This document shows, piece after piece, positions 26,189-38,778 of a DNA stretch of 64,000 nt (the stretch's first letter is position 1; each line of letters begins with the position of its first letter). Origin of the DNA: Argentina anserina. Taxonomy: Eukaryota; Streptophyta; Magnoliopsida; Rosales; Rosaceae. A program made the translations under genes and the position numbers. The stretch is taken from NCBI RefSeq assembly GCF_933775445.1, contig NC_065873.1:11160001-11224000 (forward strand), written 5' to 3'. The notes under the pieces are model-generated. The model made no database searches and had not been told where the DNA came from. It saw only the letters and a program-made list of their open reading frames with translations.

Positions 26189-26560
26189 TGTCACAGCTCC
26201 GAATTTTCGAATTATAAAAATTTGAATTCGATACCATGAAAACTCTAACATAATTCCAAATATATTGAAACCATCTTACAGCAATAGTGTATCGAAACTG
26301 AATTGAGATACGACTCACTCGACTTGAATAATACATTATCAATTTATATACACAAGTATCAAAAAAATTGGAAAATGTAATATTCAATCGATCCTCACCA
26401 AAAAGAATGAAGGGATCCCTCAGAGGAGCCTGCGTGTAAGCTCCTAACACTCATGCATACCCAGTAACATATCAATACCGAAGAGCATGTGATAGGGATT
26501 CGTTGCAGTCGGGCCATCGCTCTTGGATGATATTGATAAATCAACAAATATACAACCTAC

Positions 26561-26572
26561 GCTCTGATACCA
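26561..26572 (-). other. Primer-binding site for initiator Met tRNA
   Basis: TGGTATCAGAGC on the minus strand, two bases after the LTR CA end. It is the complement of the 3' end of plant initiator tRNA-Met, as used by many Ty3/gypsy elements. This orients the element and proves 26575-28673 is a 5' LTR. Confidence 0.9.
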
Positions 26573-26574
26573 AC

Positions 26575-28673
26575 TGTCACAGCCCCAAATTTCCTAATGA
26601 TAAAAATTCGAATTCGAAGCCATGAAAACTCTAACATAATTCCAAATATATTGAAATCATCTTACAGCAATAGTGTAGCGAAACTGAGTTGAAGTACGAC
26701 TCAGTCGACTTGAATAATACATTATCGATTTATATACACAAATATCAAAACAATTGAAAAATGTAATATTCACTCGATCCTCACCAAAACGAATGGGGGG
26801 ATGCCTCAAAGAAGCCTCCATGCAAGCTCTCGAGCTTGCTAACCCCCACCTGCAGAACTATCCCCTACACTATCGATTTGGTGCACCAGGATTGTAAACA
26901 CAAACCTGATAAGCTTTACAGCTCGTATGAGTAAACCGATAATTAAACATACTTCACAAAATAAAGGAAATGTAACAATTATAATTTTAAAACATGTGTA
27001 CTCAAGACACATGGGCAGCCTATCTGGTTAACCCTCATGCTGTACTCGGCAGACAGACTAGGCTCTAACTGATCATAACCAACACCCGGCGAAAGGCTTG
27101 GTTCCCGATTTAAATGTCATCACCAAGTCTGAAGACAAAAAAACGTTTTAAGAAGACTCAATATCAAAACCACGTACAATAAAACAATCCTCACATGTTT
27201 ATATTGTACTAAAACCAAGCAACACTTACACAACAATTATATAACAGTCACACATATAATCCATTATGCCGGAAGGTACATTGTCTTTCCTTCCGGCCCC
27301 ATCCGCCACAATAATCCGCCAATTTACCGGAATGTACATTTTATTCTCTTCCGTTCACATCCACCACAATTAATTGAAAAAACAATAAAAAACATAATTT
27401 AAATGAAAACCGTAACATTAACTTAAAAGCGTCTTAACGCAAAAGCAAGTCACTGCCAAAGGTAGACTTGTTGTAGTGAGATTTACTCATCTTAAATCCT
27501 GCGTAAAACTTATACAACCCTAAATGAGATTCACTCACTCGTTTCGTCGGTCACCTAGTGGCATAACAACGTGCTTAGAAAATTAATAATCATTACAGTT
27601 ACAAAACACTGTTCACGAAAACATTGTTCACACGAACACTGTTCACGCAAAACACTGTTAACGATCTGCCCTAGATGGCCGCGTGTGGGGCTCATGAGCC
27701 ACCACAGGAAGCCGTGCATGGTGCTCATGCGCCGCCCAAAGGAGCCGTGCGTGGCCTCACTTGCAGCCCTCAAAACCCTCCAGTTTTCTTCCTACACCGT
27801 CCTAAGCCTAATATCTAGTTCCTGCCGCCCTCATCTCCTCCCACGTGTCGGCACGCACACCACAATTCCTCTGCCCAAAAATGTAGATCACTAGGAGGAG
27901 ATTGTAACCGTACCTGTAGCTAGCTCCGATTTGGCTAGAGACGGCCAGAATTGCCGCCGTAAGAAACCGGATCGGGTGTTGAAGAGCGGAGGTGACCCAG
28001 CTCGATTCGAGCTTCACAGCATGTGGATTCGTGCCTAGGAGAAGGAGGGAAGACTTGTGGTCGCCGCCTCGTGCCCCAGCCTCGCCGGCGTCCTCGCGTT
28101 CTCCGGTGCCGCAGCTGTGCTCCCTTGATGGTGGCTGAGACGCGGCACGGGGTGGGTCGTCGCTACCACTGGTCGACGCGGCTCGGCCGTGAGGTTCCAA
28201 CGATACCGGCGGTGTCGAGCACGGCGGCTGGAGGAGAGAGATCGCCGGTGAGGAAGTTTGGGTGCGATGGAACTCTGGTCGTGGTCGGGGTCGAGCCAAC
28301 TTTCCTTTTTGGTTTTGTGATTTTAGGGTTTTCCTAAAATGTCCTTTTATACCTTTCTAAAATCGGAAACCCAACTTTTGTTGCTAACAACTTCCACATA
28401 CAACATCTGATTAAGGTGTGCCGCATGTCTATTAACTCATATCGACGAGCTCTACAACTTTTGTGAAGGAAGTTTTCAGAGATGAGCGATGGGTTAAAAG
28501 TCAACTCTTGAGCTATTGAAACGTAACATTTTTCAACCTTAAATTTCCGAAAACAATTTCATTTCGCAACCACATCGACGAGAAGGCGTAGAATGCGAAT
28601 TTACTCGAATTACCAAACATAATAATTTACACCAAATTATTAGAATTTAAACACAAAAATTCGGGTTATTACA
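26575..28673 (-). repeat. Long gypsy LTR (2099 bp)
   Basis: The minus strand begins TGTAATAACCCGAA and ends GGGGCTGTGACA. It contains GAGTTGACTTTTAACCC, GTTGTAGAGCTCGTCGATAT (plus 28441-28460), a TATAAAAGGA box (plus 28344-28353), and the 3' block of ACTCATACGAGCTGTAAAGC with TTTACAATCC (plus 26894-26934). The GC-rich part 27680-28300 produces long open frames that are not genes. Confidence 0.85.
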
Positions 28674-28678
28674 CGACA

Positions 28679-29668
28679 AACCTACATATCATAATAATTG
28701 CAATAACACCTGAAATTCTAAACAATATAAGTTGGTTGTGTCAAAAACAATTGAGAAGTGAAAACCATGAATTATCATTCTAAAATGAGCGTAATTTTTA
28801 TAATCAGAGAAGTGAAAAGGCCAAGAAACTTGCAGAGGTTGACACATCCCAAATGAAGGAGAAAGATGAACACTAAAAAGAGTATTCGGTGGCAAACACG
28901 AACACAACTAACAAACTTAAACAAAGAATAACATAAAAGAAAAAGTAGAAACAAAAATCCAAGTTCAGAGTGGAAGGAATCACCAGTCATTGCAAATTGG
29001 CACGTCCATCACGCGTCATTGGTTCCCGACTGTAGTGTAAGGTGTAATAGTTTTAATCTCAATCCAATATCTGCCTGAGAGCATTTACTTCCCACAAACT
29101 TGTATACAAATTGATACACCGAAACCTATAACCCTACGGCTGTTTGGTTCCCGACTATAGGGCTTGCTGCTCCTCTTTTTGTTTCAATAATCGATAATGG
29201 ATTGGATACCATGGTGGTGAATGAAAAAAGAAGATGAGAAGTGATGAAAAAAGAAAACGGAAAATCACTCTAGCCTGATCCTCAATGAAGAGAGCAACAC
29301 TAACGTGGGAGTAGCTGTAAAAAAGTGAAACTGAATAACCTATCTTTGTGTTTTGTGTGTCGGTTTACTCTTTTACCCATGATTTATTTAATTAATCTTA
29401 CTTTATCAATATTATTTCAATAAGAGGTTAATATATGTACTATTGGTTTGGCAGTTCTATAAAAGTTATTTGCTTAATTAATTAATTAACTAGTCTTCCT
29501 ACACGCTCTTTACACGTAAAAAAAACCGCGCTTGATCATCTGAATCTCCATCTCACCACATTGATGCTTTTCTACAGTTTGTACTCTCGTGCCTTTCATT
29601 GTTATAAGATCTCCTAAGGTCTTTATGCCATCCATCTATATTGTGTCTCCTAGTTTAAAACATCCATT
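28679..29668. other. Non-coding
   Basis: No gene recognised. The phrase TTGGTTCCCGACT recurs (29020 and 29144) in a small duplication. The sequence is AT-rich, with TTAATTAATTAATTAA near 29475. Confidence 0.35.
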
Positions 29669-29676
29669 CGCATGGT

Positions 29677-32600
29677 CAGGGCCAGCCATGGGAGAGTGCC
29701 ACTGGTGCGGTCACACAAGGCACCCAATCCGTTGAATGCCTTGAAGTGAGATTTTATATATAAAAAGCTATAATAAATACATTTTAAAACTAGTTCAAGT
29801 GCATTAAGCGCTTCTGTCCAGTTGGCGATGAAGCTTACCTTTTCTTGACTAAGTTAGCAGACGTCTTGGGTTCAAGCACTACTACACATAAATACATCAA
29901 CGACGTTTGAAAAACGCCATTAAATGTATTCTACGGCGTTTTTCACCGCAATCATCAGACGTCATAGAAACCGACGCCGTCCTTTTAAAAAAAATTCATG
30001 GCGTTTGAAAAACGCCGTTAAATATCTTTTCATGGCGTTTGTCAAACGCCATTGAATATAATTTCATGACGTTTACCAAACGCCATTAAGTTCACTGCGG
30101 TTGACAAAACGCCATTGAATTTAATTTCATGGCATTTATTAAACGCCATGCATGGTTTTTCAAAAAAAAATTAAAAATATTTATTGATTTTCTATTTAAA
30201 TATAGAAAATCAATCTATTATTGGCAAAACAAAACAAAAAATCCCAATTCACAATACGTCATTAGTGCAACTCTTATTCTTATTCTACAAATTTACAGTT
30301 TCACACATGCTACAAAGAAATTACAAGTAGTTCTAAGGTAGCTAAACCACATTATATAAGAAAAAACAGAAACATATTACATCTTGGAGATCTATGACGA
30401 TTTTGAACCACACATTAAGACCTATTTCTACCCAAACTGTGCATGTGTACATTGTTGCTCCTACAATGTCCTTCCCAGCAATTTCCCATCCGGATGGAAG
30501 GCACATGGTTGTAGCGCTTTCATGCAGAAAAAGAAGATAATCAGCAGCTCTTCCACCATGTTCTATCCAACTGATTATTCTACGCCAGCTGAATAGAACA
30601 TTCTGCACTCCTTGGTATAGTAGAGGGAACTGCCATGGAGAACTGTCCAATTACTTACTTTTCATGTTTTCTTCCATTAAAACCTTTTGGTACTTGGTGA
30701 ATTTCTCATCTTTTGCCGACCTGCAATTAATTTTAAAATAGCTAGTTGTTCAGCATATCAGCATACATTATATTCGACTTAAATACCATTAGAATTTTAG
30801 AACTCAGAAATTGCATGCCTAAGGAAAGCCTGATTCATTCATTTTGGACATATAATACCACTTGATTTTCATCGCATCAAAGGAACTCTACTTGATTATA
30901 CAATACAAACTTACAAAGATCTTAACTCTTTGGCCAAAGATCTTAAACCTCTCAACTCACCTCCATTCACAAAAGCATATAATGTTTTTGCTTCACACGT
31001 CTCTAACAAATTAATAAATATAAAATCAAATAATGTATGCTCAAGTACGCATATCATGAAACAATAAAAATTTCTCAAGTCATTCAACCAAAGATGTTGA
31101 TGATGTAAAAATGTTAGAATTGAATAGCTTTTTTGCTGCTATATTCCATCTCTACTAGCATCATAATTGCACCACTGCAAGTACATGAAAAGAACTTAAC
31201 AGAGACCACCTATTTGCTTCTTTTCTTCTTTTAATACACAATAAATATTAAAGAACAACTACTCTATGTTGGAAAGGATTTAAAAAGTTGCCATTCATTG
31301 TAAGCTACCATATGTTCAATGTGTAGATTGTAAACAGAAATGCTCAAGCTGGAATACCACCCCAACCAGCAGCTGCAACACAAGCCTGCAAGAATTGAGA
31401 ACAAATTGGGAATTATAAGATAAATCTAGAAAATAAAAGCTAGAAATTACACAACAAAGACAATTAAAACATGGGTTTGCATTAAGAGTCAAACCTAGCA
31501 CCCAGTTCTTATGAAGCTAAGGATAGAGTTTACAGGACCCAGTTTTCAAATTTCAATACCAATCTATAACCCAATAAGCAGAACTCTATATCCTAAAGTT
31601 CGTATAGCAGCTAGCATCGAGTTAAAAATACCCCAACTCCATAACCCAAAAACCCCAAATGGTAAACTCTAAAACCCCAAACAAACAATGGTCGAAAACC
31701 TTACAGCTAGTATCGTTCTACATAGAGTAATATTTTAAATCTGAATCGTGAATCCTAGAACTCAAAACAAACCAAATTCATAGATCGAGAGGCTTACGAG
31801 CACAAAATCAGATTTGAGAGGAGGCGGAGGGGAGCGAATTCATCGATCGTTGTAGGATTTGAGAGGAGAAAGACGAATCTAGGGTTACGGGTCGGACGAA
31901 TCAATTTCTTAGTCATGGTGAAGAGCAGGAAGGAAGATCGATGAAGACGAAGCATATATATATATTTTAGGGTTTTGACGATTTGGGGTTTGGGATTACG
32001 AACGATTTCAGTGTTTGAGGTCTGGGTTAGAGAGAGAGAGCAGTTTGAGAAGATTTCAATTTTTGAGAAGCTGAGGATTTTTCAGTGTTCGGGTGTTTTA
32101 AGTAAGTGAAAATAAAAGACCCGCATCATATCTGATATTTACGGCGTTCACAATTGTTATGGGCTTCAAGCTATATGCATGTCGTTTGGCAACGCCATCA
32201 AATTATGTTACTATAGCGTTTCTGGAAATGTCATAGATTTAACGGCGTTTAAAAACGCCATAAACATAGTTATAAAATAAGTGCTTGAAAATTTAATGGC
32301 ATTGTTTCAAAAAAACGTCATTGAATCTACTTTTAATGACGTTTTTCGAAAAACGCCATGCCTAAAACGTCATTAAAGGCTATGTATGTAGTAGTGAAGA
32401 CCCAACACAAGCCAACACTCACACTTTATTTTGTATTTTATTTTTAATAAGCCAGAAACCCCTATTTATAAATCACAAAACAAAAGGGGTGACCAAACAC
32501 TCTAACGTACCCACCCATAATTATTGTCTTGTTAATTACCTATACAATGCTCAGTGACTCCTACTAGAAAATATCCATCAAGGTATATGCTAGCTAAACT

Positions 32601-34680
32601 TATAAAAAAGATGAACATATTTATTAGTTTGATCAGTTTGATTACTCGACATCAATATAACTCTGTAAGCATCATTAGTAGTATAAAATAAGAAGGTATC
32701 GTTACAAACAGGGGATCAAACCAGGAACTAAATCACAACCATTAAATTATGAATTCACAAAAGGGATATAAGTTTTCAAAGATACGGTTTAAGAACAGAA
32801 ATAAAACCTAAACTAATATATACATGTGATCAATCAAACACACACTCAAGCAATTCCTAAACAAATCACATAAGGAATCAAGAAATTGAAATCTAAACTC
32901 AATCAAGTTCATGTCGTAAGTATCTATTCTCAACCTAGAATCGATCAAGCAACATAGGGTCCTCAGCGGTTATCCTAACACATAGACACTTAACACATTC
33001 AAATATTGCTCCATGCCTTACTTCAAATCTAACACAACTAACCTAACATGCATACTCCGTGCAGCACATAAGATCTAACACGTTCATAAGCACAAGTCTT
33101 TAATCGAAACCTAACTAACACACATAGGCCTCACGACATCAATGAATTACTTAGGCAAATAAATAATGAACCACATCAAGTACAAACACTTAGTCTACTC
33201 CGTGCATCCTAAACGTTTATATCTTTGGTTGATTAACATATGCAATCTAACTCCGCGTATCAATCATACATATTATTTATATGAACACACTGAAAATTCT
33301 CTAAGTATAATGAACAAAAACACATGGCAAGAAAACGTAAAATCATTGTACAAAAAATCGAAACACTTAATTCAATACATCATTCGAAAGTCATTACAAT
33401 CTCATAGACAAAATCAAAATAAACTTTAACAAAACCAAAACATAAATCATCCATGAACAAAAACAGTAGACACTGAATCCTAAACATGAAAATCATAGAG
33501 TTATACTTTGAATTATCATCCGCGGCTTAGGACAGAATAACTAGAGATCTTCAAGGGAATAGATGTCTTAGGCTCCGAACTTTGGAGTAAAAAGATGGTG
33601 AAGGGCTGGATATTTCAGAACTAGGGTTCTTGGTGGTGAGTATGTGTTTGGGAAAAGCTTTGGCTATACTTGGTGCAATGATTGATGATAATTCTGATGT
33701 TGATTTGTGACTTTATATATATAGGAGAAACAAGGCCCCAACTTTCCCTCACAACCCTTGGATCAAAAGCAAATCAGTGGCTGAAATAATTTTGCCGAGC
33801 CCACTGGACCTCAGAGTAATGTTTCAATCATAACTTCCTCCAGGAATAAGATATTGATGCGATTCAAAATTCTACGGTAACTAGACTCATAAATATTTTC
33901 ATCCATATATGGCACGTCTTATAATTCGTTCTGAGCTGTCCAGGGGAGCCCGTCTAAGTTGGACTATGAATCCTAACAGATTTCTGATTCTGATAAGGAT
34001 TTGGCTTCTCTTGCATATCTCTAACCTCCTTAATATTCTGAACATTTATGCACAAAAATCTCTTCATTTATACTTTGAAATCCATCTCCTACTTGGTTTT
34101 GAAATCCAACTCTGAATAGGAATCCATCTCTTGAATGCACACAGCTAGCTTCTCCTTATGCAACTAGGAATATGGATAGCATGGCAACAACTCTCCTTAT
34201 CCAACTCGGAATGTGACTCACACGGCCTCTCTTCTCCTAGTCCATATAGTATTTATCTTTCCTACAAATAATAAGTAAATTAGAATTAAAGAAAGAACTA
34301 AAATAGGAAAGTAGAGTCATAATCGAATAAGGAAACCTATCTCAATAATGATTTCTAACACTTAGCATGATTTCATCATCAAATTACACATATTCGAGTT
34401 AACCTCTTCCTAAACACTTATTCTAACAAAATAAAATAAAACATACAAAATAAGAAGTAACAAAAAGTAAAAATATGACATAAACACATTGAGAACGTCA
34501 CACTTTATGCTCCTATCATGTTCAATCTCAAAACGGGGCTCTTAATAATTTCTTATCAAGAAACCACAAAATATAGCCAATAAAAACGCCTATTTAGAGC
34601 AAATTCCCAACGAAAACAATTTTGTGTAAGTCTCATATCAAATTTCACACTAGGCCCTTGAATGTTCAGCACCGGCGCTG
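29677..34680. mobile_element. hAT-like element (non-autonomous) hosting a CACTA insertion
   Basis: The left end CAGGGCCAGCC and right end GGCGCTG (reverse complement CAGCGCC) form imperfect hAT-type inverted termini of the CAGGGCCGGC class. Flanks CGCATGGT (29669-29676) and GGCATGGT (34681-34688) agree at 7 of 8 bases, the hAT duplication length. It is about 2.5 kb once the CACTA insertion is removed. No transposase is recognised. 33530-33990 resembles LTR-type sequence, possibly a captured fragment. Confidence 0.65.
29877..32396. mobile_element. Non-autonomous CACTA (EnSpm) element, 2520 bp, TSD AAG
   Basis: The ends are CACTACTACACATA and ATGTAGTAGTG, flanked on both sides by AAG (29874-29876, 32397-32399), the 3-bp duplication expected of CACTA elements. 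Subterminal regions (29905-30160, 32140-32375) are arrays of AACGCCAT/ATGGCGTTT units in both orientations, the presumed transposase-binding repeats. The interior lacks TNPA/TNPD-like frames. Minus-strand open stretches at 30342-30650 (SGWEIAGKDIVGA) and a leader-like segment at 31790-32080 look like captured exon material but were not identified. Confidence 0.9.
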
Positions 34681-34688
34681 GGCATGGT

Positions 34689-36175
34689 TATTATCATCTT
34701 CAATAGTCTATTAATCTCTTTTGGCATGGTAGAGATAACGATGAAGCGGTTTTTGGAGACGTGGTGAAGATGGAGAGATATGTGTTTGTGGTAATAAACA
34801 GATTATTGAGTTCAATACTATCTTCTTTATCCTTCTTTTTATTGCTTCGTTACATTTTTAACCTTTTTTTATTTGATCATGTTTTGCACTCAAAATTTTA
34901 AGAGGGGCAAAAAAAGGAAACCATAATTTGGAAATTTCATAAGCCTTATTGGCTTAATTAATACCGATTAATAATTAATTAAAACCAATTTGTTAATAAA
35001 AAATTACAAGTTGAGCATGCATTTTTAAGTCCTTGTTTTGTCCATGTGTGACACTTGATCATTAATAGGAAATTTGGCTTAATAGCCAACTAGCTAGCTC
35101 TCTTGCACACGTATAAGACTACACATTTGATAAATGAATACTTTTTTTCTGTTATGTTTTTCTTTTCTTTTTTTTTTTTAAATGAAGGCTTTATTGAGCT
35201 TCGGGTTAGAGAAAATCTAACATAAAAACTACAGTTTAATCTCGATAAATAAATATTTAATAAATTAATAATCTCGATTAAATAATAATTTTCTTCGATC
35301 CTGACTCGAGACCCGTGTATATTACTAGGAACCTCATTAAATAAGATAATAATTTTTTCAAACTCTCTTTAGGTCCCAGCTAATATATAAAGTAATAAGT
35401 AAACTTAAAAATATCACTAAAAATGATTTGAATTGATCAAAATATAGAAAGTAAATAGTAAATAAAATTCATAATACAAATTAAGGAAAGTAATAATTCA
35501 ATAATCAATATTACCATTCTGAAGTTACTTTTATGCATCACATTGTACTAAATTTGGAAAGTAAATAAATAGAATAGAATTAGAAATCCAACTAGAAATA
35601 GACATAGTAGTAATATTTATTCATTTATCGATAAATTAATAACAACTAAAAATAGACATAGTAGTAATAAGTTACGTGATTCAGTTAAGAATAACAACAA
35701 GACTCTCTATATAGTAATATTTATTAATTTATCGATAAATTAATAGTTTATTCATTTATCGATAATATAATAACTTATTTAAAATAATAATTTCTCATGA
35801 TCTCATCATTATTCATTTATAGAAAATAGCAAATTAGAACATAGTATCATCTCTCATCATATATTAGAATAAGGTCACCATAACCATTATATAAAAATCA
35901 TCTCATTTAATTGAAAATTAGAAAATACTCCACAAAGTTTAAACAAAATTGGAAAAAAATAACTTTTTTTAATATTTTCTGAACTATTTTGCCCTTTTTA
36001 CACTTTTTTCTTTTTATTTCTTCTAAGTTTAGTCATAACTTTGCCGTCTAGCGATGAATTTGAGCGTGATTGGTACCGTTTGAAAGATTTATCTCCCCTC
36101 TTTCATTTCATTTGATATCATACTCTCTCCAAACTGATCAAAGTACAAGGCACATCAACTCTCACAAGAGGCTAA
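34689..36175. other. AT-rich intergenic, ATCGATAAATTAATA repeats
   Basis: No gene. 35230-35780 repeats TTTATCGATAAATTAATA-type units (35240, 35625, 35728, 35755), often palindromic around ATCGAT. This is probably an old AT-rich transposon, but termini could not be found. 35990-36175 continues across the gypsy insertion into 41317. Confidence 0.4.
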
Positions 36176-36478
36176 TGTAATAACCCGATTTTTCGGAACG
36201 ATGTTTGGTTTGTTTAATTTCTAAAAGTTGTGAAATTCATTAAAATGAAATTTGGATTGCTTGCGACATTACGAAACTAGAACGGAAACGTTTTCGGAAC
36301 GTTTATTATAAAAAACGTTACGTTTCCGCAACGTATATATCGACTTTTATTTCGTTGCTCGTTTACGAAAACTTCCTTCACGGAAGTTATAGAGCTCGTC
36401 GATACGAGTTTGAGGACACGTCACGCATTCGAATCGGACGTCTTATGTGAAAGTTATTAACGTCGGAAATTAGTTTAC
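36176..36478 (+). repeat. Truncated 5' LTR
   Basis: It begins TGTAATAACCCG and is nearly identical to 38779-39082 of the 3' LTR, including GAGCTCGTCGATACGAGTTT (36390-36409). Identity stops abruptly at about 36478, where gag sequence begins. Confidence 0.92.
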
Positions 36479-36481
36479 GAA

Positions 36482-38765
36482 TTGGGACATTACGCCACAG
36501 CATGTCTGAAACCGAAGAGAGCAGGCTGCTACCGGTGCGGGCAAGTGGGACACATCGCTAGAGATTGTACCCGACCCCTTCAGGGTAGACAGGAATGGCC
36601 GCAGAGACAGCTACCAACGGGTCAAGCTAGAGTGTTTGCAGTGGGTCAACGAGACACAGGGGTGGAAGGTACATTATCACTTTTTGACTACCTTGCTAGA
36701 GTACTGTTTGATACGAGAGCATCACATTCATTTATTGCTAGTTCGGTAGTATAGATGCTAGGATTGATTCCTACACCTCTTGGGAACGCATTATGTGTCA
36801 TTTCACCCCTTGGAGTGTCCCTTGAGTTAGAGATAATCTGCAAGGCTTGTCCGATTGTGATTGGAAGTAGAGAGTTCTCTGCTTCGTTGATTGTGATTCC
36901 GGACCACACCTATGATGTGATCTTGGGAATTGATTGGTTGAGACCGCAGCATACGGTGATTGATTGTTTTGACATGGTGGTGTCCTTTCATAGACCCGGG
37001 GAGCCAGTGTTTTGTTATCGTTGCCTCAAGTCAGATAATGCCATGAGATCAGGAGTTTTGGCACATGTGGAATCGGTGGATCAGAAAGTAATTATTGCAG
37101 ACATTGTGGTAGTATCTGAGTTTAGTGAGGTATTCCAAGAGATACCAGGGCTACCTCCTCGAAGAGTAGTTTATTTCTGCATTGATGTAGTACCTGGTAC
37201 GGCACCTGTGTCAAAGGTGCCATATAGAATAGGGCAAAATGAACTTAAGGAGTTGAAGGTGCAGATCGATGAGCTATTGGATCAAGGGTTCATTAGACCT
37301 AGTGTTTCACCTTGGGGAGCACCGGTTTTGTTCATGAAAAAGAAAGATGATTCTATGTGGATTACAGGGAACTGAACAAGGTGACCATCAAGAATAGGTA
37401 CCCCTTACCTAGGATTGATGACTTGTTCGATCAGCTTAAAGGTGCTACGGTGTTCTCTAAGATTGATTTGAGATCCGGTTATCATCAGCTCAGGGTGAAG
37501 GAAGAAGATATATCGAAGACAGCCTTCAGGACCCGGTATGGACATTATGAGTTTGTTGTCATGCCATTTGGTCTAACAATAGCACCAGCTGTCTTTATGA
37601 GCTTGATGAACCAAGTCTTTAGCCCTTACTTGGATGAGTTTGTGGTAGTGTTTGTGGATGACATTCTGATATACTCTAAGACGCAAGAAGAACACGTGGT
37701 GCATCTGAGAACAGTGTTGCGGACATTGAAGGAGGCGAGATTGTATGCCAAGCTAGAGAAGTGTGAGTTCTGGAAAGAAGAGGTCAAATTCCTTGGTCAT
37801 GTTGTCTCAAAAGATGGAGTACTAGTGGACCCGTCGAAGGTAGAGGCAGTAAAGAATTGGAGTTGTCCAAAGAACCCTACAGAGATTCATAGTTTCCTCG
37901 GTTTGGCAGGTTACTACAAGAGATTTATTGAAGGGTTTTCTAGTATTGCATCTTCATTGACCAAGTTGACCAAGAAAGATGCTCCGTTTGTGTGGACAGA
38001 AGCATGTGAGGAAGCATTTAACAAACTAAAGACCAGTTTGACCACAGCTCCAGTGTTGACAATCCCTTCAAGTGGGGGTGGTTATGTCATTTATAGTGAT
38101 GCTTCGCTCCAAGGTTTGGGTTGTGTGTTGATGCAGCATGGAGCAGTTGTTGCTTATGGCTCTAGACAGTTGAAGATTCATGAGAAGAACTACCCCACAC
38201 ATGACCTAGAGCTTGCGGCAGTTGTGTTCGCCTTGAAGATTTGGAGACATTACTTGTATGGTGAGAAGTTTCAACTCTTTTCAGATCATACGAGTTTGAA
38301 GTACTTGTTCTCACAGAAGGAGCTGAATATGAGGCAGAGGAGATGGATGGAACTCCTCAAGGATTATGACTTCACATTGGAGTACCACCCGGGAAAGGCA
38401 AATGTGGTGGCCGATGCTTTGAGCAGGAAACCGAGAGGTGTGGTGGCTTCACTTATGGTCAAGGAATGATTCATGCTCGAAACTGCATCAGAGTTTGATT
38501 TGGTACCATCGAGAGGAGAACCAAGGGTCTTTCTTGGTAGCGTCACGGTGCAACCCACATTGATCACGAGGATCATACAGGGTCAGGCGCAAGATAAATT
38601 CTCACAAGCTAAGTTGGCAGATCTTGTAGTGGATACGCTTGATGAGTGCCCTTGCGAGTGGAGAGTTGGACCCGATGGAGGGTTGCGGTTTGGGGCAAGA
38701 TTGTGTGTCCCAGATATCCACAGTTGTTTCTTGAGTGAGCTTGAATTTCGGGACGAAATTCCTTT
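36482..38765 (+). pseudogene. Ty3/gypsy gag-pol remnant (zinc knuckle, protease, RT, RNase H)
   Basis: It reads gag CCHC knuckle (CYRCGQVGHIARDC), protease, reverse transcriptase ([23 protein letters not shown]) and RNase H ([33 protein letters not shown]) with the [16 protein letters not shown] tail. The order and [16 protein letters not shown] are typical of the Tekay/Del-like chromovirus side of Ty3/gypsy. Breaks: a stop after the protease start (36752), DTRAS in place of the D-S/T-G-A protease motif, a small deletion shifting the frame near 37357, a stop at 38467, and loss of integrase after RLCVPD (about 38716), where the frame jumps to the last codons before the polypurine tract. No chromodomain remains. 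It cannot encode an active polyprotein. Confidence 0.95.
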
Positions 38766-38778
38766 AAGGGAGGTAGAA
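38766..38778 (+). other. Polypurine tract
   Basis: AAGGGAGGTAGAA, directly before the TG of the 3' LTR. This is the plus-strand priming site expected at this position. Confidence 0.8.

Larger units (their letters stand above)
26189..28673 (-). mobile_element. Internally deleted Ty3/gypsy element: 5' LTR, primer-binding site, 3' LTR stub
   Basis: Read on the minus strand: complete 5' LTR (28673 to 26575), PBS, about 110 bp of leader, then a second copy of the last ~260 bp of the LTR (26450 to 26189). All coding DNA is deleted. The flanks are CGACT (26184-26188) and CGACA (28674-28678), a 4/5 match consistent with an aged 5-bp duplication. The 3' stub ends about 410 bp upstream of the TMEM18 start codon and points the same way as that gene. 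Confidence 0.85.

Noticed and set aside
27808..28299. 163-codon minus-strand open frame and its overlapping plus-strand frames
   Set aside because: They fall in the GC-rich leader-like part of the LTR at 26575-28673. Frames are open on both strands, have no motif, and similar GC-rich frames occur at the same place in the other LTRs.
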